From an uncultured Bdellovibrionales bacterium (GTDB taxonomy: Bacteria; Bdellovibrionota; Bdellovibrionia; Bdellovibrionales; UBA1609), in NCBI GenBank assembly GCA_937980625.1, contig CALJPJ010000089.1:1-6233 (forward strand): a DNA stretch of 6,233 bases, given 5' to 3'. The notes beneath the pieces were generated by a model that was not told the DNA's origin, searched no databases, and saw only the letters and a program-made list of their open reading frames with translations. Shown here piece after piece: positions 4,458 to 6,233 of the stretch. The position numbers were made by a program, and so were the translations under genes. Position 1 is the stretch's first letter. Each line of letters opens with the position of its first letter.

Positions 4458-5528
4458 ATGCAACAGCATTATTATAAGTTTTGGAGAGATTTAATTAAGC
4501 CTAAATCTTTCGATGTAAATAAAGATACATTAACTGAAACTTACGGAAAGTTTTCAGTGAAGCCTTTAGAAAGAGGTTTTGGTGTAACTTTAGGGAATTC
4601 ACTGAGAAGGGTTTTACTAAGCTCAATGATGGGCTCTGCTGTTTCAGCTGTTAAATTTGAAGGTGTTTTACATGAGTTTAGTACAATCCCAGAAGTTTTG
4701 GAGGATGTAACTGATATTATTTTAAATTTAAAAGAAGTTCGTTTTCGTCAGTATACATCTGAGCCATTAACTCTTAGAATTAATAAGCAAGGGCCTGGTG
4801 TTGTTACTGCTGCTGATATTCAAGTGACTGACCAAATTGAAGTTTTAAATCCGAGTGCACATATTGCGACACTAGGTAAAGATGCAAAGTTTGATGCCGA
4901 AATTATAGTTACGTTTGGTCGTGGTTATGTAAATGCCGAAAGCTCTAATCAAGAGCTACCAGTTGGTTACATTGCTGTTGATGCTCTTTATAGTTCAATC
5001 CGTAAAGTAAATTATGCTGTTACAAATGCTCGAGTTGGACAGAGAACGGATTACGATGCTTTAGCCCTAGAAGTATGGACAGATGGCTCTATCAAGCCTG
5101 AAGAGGCAGTTGCCTTAGCTTCTAAAATTACCAAAGATCAATTAGATGTTTTTGTAACATTTGATGAAAGTATTGAGCCTGAGGAAGAAGAAACACAAGT
5201 TGTTACAGGTCAGTTAAATGAAAATCTATTCCGCTCTGTGGATGACCTAGAGCTTTCTGTGCGTAGTGCTAACTGTCTTAAAAATGCAAATATTAGACAT
5301 ATTGGTGAACTTGTATGTAGGTCTGAAGGTGAAATGTTAAAGACTAAAAACTTTGGTAGAAAATCTTTAAATGAAATAAAAGAGATTTTAACTACTATGG
5401 GATTATCGTTAGGAATGAAAATAGATGGATGGCCTCCAGTAGGTTGGGATCCAAATTCTGCACCTGCGCCAAGCAAGACAAACCCAAGTGGTATGGCTGG
5501 TGGCGGACAACCTGGAGGAATGCAATAG
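4458..5528 (+). CDS. rpoA: DNA-directed RNA polymerase subunit alpha
   Basis: Alpha dimerises to nucleate RNA polymerase assembly, and its C-terminal domain contacts UP elements and activators. The 356-residue product has the N-terminal domain signature KPLERGFGVTLGNSLRRVLL (35-54), with Arg50/Arg51 matching E. coli R44/R45, and then FEGVLHEFSTIPEVLEDVTD. An acidic linker (about 237-246, DESIEPEEEE) leads to the C-terminal domain VDDLELSVRSANCLKNANI (261-279). There Arg269 aligns with the DNA-contacting R265 of E. coli, and FGRKSLNEIKE (299-309) is the second contact region. After LSLGMKIDGWPP a 29-residue tail rich in Pro, Gly, Ser and Asn extends past the E. coli-type end. ATG 4458 has AGGAG (4448-4452) at 5 nt. 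It starts 26 nt after rpsK with no rpsD between. Confidence 0.98.
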   Translation: MQQHYYKFWRDLIKPKSFDVNKDTLTETYGKFSVKPLERGFGVTLGNSLRRVLLSSMMGSAVSAVKFEGVLHEFSTIPEVLEDVTDIILNLKEVRFRQYTSEPLTLRINKQGPGVVTAADIQVTDQIEVLNPSAHIATLGKDAKFDAEIIVTFGRGYVNAESSNQELPVGYIAVDALYSSIRKVNYAVTNARVGQRTDYDALALEVWTDGSIKPEEAVALASKITKDQLDVFVTFDESIEPEEEETQVVTGQLNENLFRSVDDLELSVRSANCLKNANIRHIGELVCRSEGEMLKTKNFGRKSLNEIKEILTTMGLSLGMKIDGWPPVGWDPNSAPAPSKTNPSGMAGGGQPGGMQ

Positions 5529-5551
5529 TTAGTTATTGCTAGGAGTAAAAT

Positions 5552-6061
5552 ATGAGACATAGGATTAGTAAACAGTCATTTGGTGGTAGGAAACAAGGAC
5601 CTAAAAAAGCTTTGCTTCGAGGTTTGGTAAACTCTTTAGTTGAGCATGGGCGTATTAAGACAACCTTGACTAAAGCTAAGTTCATGAGAAGTCATGTAGA
5701 GAAAGCAATTACTAAAGGCAAGGATAATACAGTACACTCAAGAAGAGTTTTACTTTCAAAGTTTCCAAACAAAAATACAGTTAATACTATTGTGTCTGAT
5801 TTGTCAGTGAGATTTAAGGAAAGACCAGGTGGTTATACACGTATAATTAAGGTTGGACCTCGCCCTGGTGATATGGCAGATATGGCATATATTGAGTTTG
5901 TTGATTACAAACTACCGGAGCCTAAATCTGATGAAACTGTGAATGCAATTGATAAAGTTGAAGTTAAAAGACAAAAAGAAATTGCTAAAGCTAAGAAAGC
6001 TAAGAAAAAGCATATTCGTCAAATGCAAAACAAATCAAGAAAGATTAACAGGCCAAAATAA
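5552..6061 (+). CDS. rplQ: 50S ribosomal protein L17 with lysine-rich C-terminal extension
   Basis: L17 is a 50S protein near the peptide exit tunnel. The 169-residue product opens MRHRISKQSFGGRK and has the family segments ALLRGLVNSLVEHGRIKTTLTKAK, RRVLLSKF and RFKERPGGYTRIIKVGPRPGD (88-107). It then has the core-closing MAYIEFVDYK (111-120). E. coli L17 has 127 residues, so roughly 45 residues here form an extension. Residues 139-169 contain 15 Lys/Arg in 31, with an AKAKKAKKK-type run likely to be helical and to touch rRNA. Longer L17 forms are known in several phyla, so this is variation, not damage. ATG 5552 follows AGGAG (5541-5545) at 6 nt, 23 nt after the rpoA stop. It is the last gene before the terminator, as in E. 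coli. Confidence 0.97.
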   Translation: MRHRISKQSFGGRKQGPKKALLRGLVNSLVEHGRIKTTLTKAKFMRSHVEKAITKGKDNTVHSRRVLLSKFPNKNTVNTIVSDLSVRFKERPGGYTRIIKVGPRPGDMADMAYIEFVDYKLPEPKSDETVNAIDKVEVKRQKEIAKAKKAKKKHIRQMQNKSRKINRPK

Positions 6062-6089
6062 TTTTATTTAAATAATTTTTTAACTTTTT

Positions 6090-6117
6090 AAAAGCTCACC
6101 GATGGTGGGCTTTTTTT
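6090..6117 (+). terminator. Rho-independent terminator of the ribosomal operon
   Basis: AAAAGCTCACC (6090-6100) pairs over 11 positions with GGTGGGCTTTT (6104-6114), with one T-G wobble at 6096/6108 and a three-base GAT loop. The seven-T run 6111-6117 supplies both the base of the stem and the tail. It begins 28 nt after the rplQ stop. This is the only convincing intrinsic terminator in the window, so transcription from the spc and alpha parts probably ends here. The sequence between rplQ and the stem is almost purely A/T. Confidence 0.92.
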
Positions 6118-6173
6118 GTAAAATAAATTTGTCTTTTAGAGATGAATTTTACTAAATTATTCAACTATTTGTA

Positions 6174-6199
6174 TTTGTAATTGAAATTTGATTTACAAA
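6174..6199. repeat. Short inverted repeat after the terminator
   Basis: TTTGTAA (6174-6180) and TTACAAA (6193-6199) are perfect 7-bp inverted arms around a 12-nt spacer. The spacer contains or abuts the possible -35 element at 6188. It could be a small operator, but in DNA this AT-rich a 7-bp repeat also arises by chance. Confidence 0.2.
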
Positions 6200-6217
6200 G
6201 CTAATAAATCATATAGA
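6188..6217 (+). promoter_or_regulatory. Weak candidate promoter for a gene beyond the window
   Basis: TTGATT (6188-6193) and TATAGA (6212-6217) are separated by 18 nt, and each matches the sigma70 consensus at 4 of 6 positions. The 116 nt after the terminator (6118-6233) hold no supportable gene on either strand; the longest ATG ORF there is 12 codons. An ATG at 6229 has no Shine-Dalgarno. A promoter for a downstream gene would be expected about here, but the AT-rich background makes this match weak. Confidence 0.2.
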
Positions 6218-6233
6218 ATTTAGTTTTAATGAG

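Noticed and set aside
5210..5560. 116-codon minus-strand ORF opposite the end of rpoA
   Set aside because: It is antisense to the conserved alpha C-terminal domain, with no supporting signals.
6211..6233. End of a minus-strand gene or start of a plus-strand gene at the window edge (ATG 6229)
   Set aside because: The minus-strand open stretch from the edge is only about ten codons before a stop. ATG 6229 has no Shine-Dalgarno and only one following partial codon.

Overview
The window is an ordinary, dense bacterial housekeeping locus: the downstream part of the spc ribosomal-protein operon joined to the alpha operon. Every gene reads on the + strand. I see no mobile element, CRISPR array, tRNA, rRNA or prophage gene. 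The DNA is clearly AT-rich. The order secY-adk-rpmJ-rpsM-rpsK-rpoA-rplQ, AGGAG-type ribosome binding sites, a zinc-lid adenylate kinase and an alpha subunit closely matching the proteobacterial form suggest a low-GC Gram-negative bacterium. My best guess is a relative of Bdellovibrio or Bacteriovorax; this rests on gene order and general protein appearance, not on a database search.

Layout: 1-244 is the C-terminal part of rplR (L18), cut by the window edge. Then follow rpsE (S5, 256-723), rpmD (L30, 738-926), rplO (L15, 947-1387), secY (1387-2706) and adk (2703-3344). The rplO/secY and secY/adk junctions overlap by 1 and 4 nt, so translation is probably coupled. The largest internal gap (3345-3521, 177 nt) separates adk from rpmJ. 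It holds a plausible promoter, two small hairpins with alternative pairings, and a possible 23-codon membrane-peptide ORF. The alpha-operon part is rpmJ (L36, 3522-3635, too short for many gene callers), rpsM (S13, 3641-4015), rpsK (S11, 4045-4431), rpoA (4458-5528) and rplQ (L17, 5552-6061). A strong intrinsic terminator at 6090-6117 ends the unit. The last 116 nt are non-coding and AT-rich, with at most a weak promoter for a gene outside the window.

Together the genes supply three 30S proteins (S5, S13, S11), five 50S proteins (L18, L30, L15, L36, L17), the protein-export channel SecY, the nucleotide-balancing enzyme Adk, and the RNA polymerase alpha subunit.

The points worth a second look are modest. 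They are the adk-rpmJ leader and its micro-ORF, the absence of rpsD between rpsK and rpoA, the absence of map and infA between adk and rpmJ, a Pro/Gly-rich tail on RpoA, a lysine-rich extension on L17, a few non-consensus residues in S11, and an rpsE start that is probably GTG rather than the first ATG. I did not find a convincing novel system.
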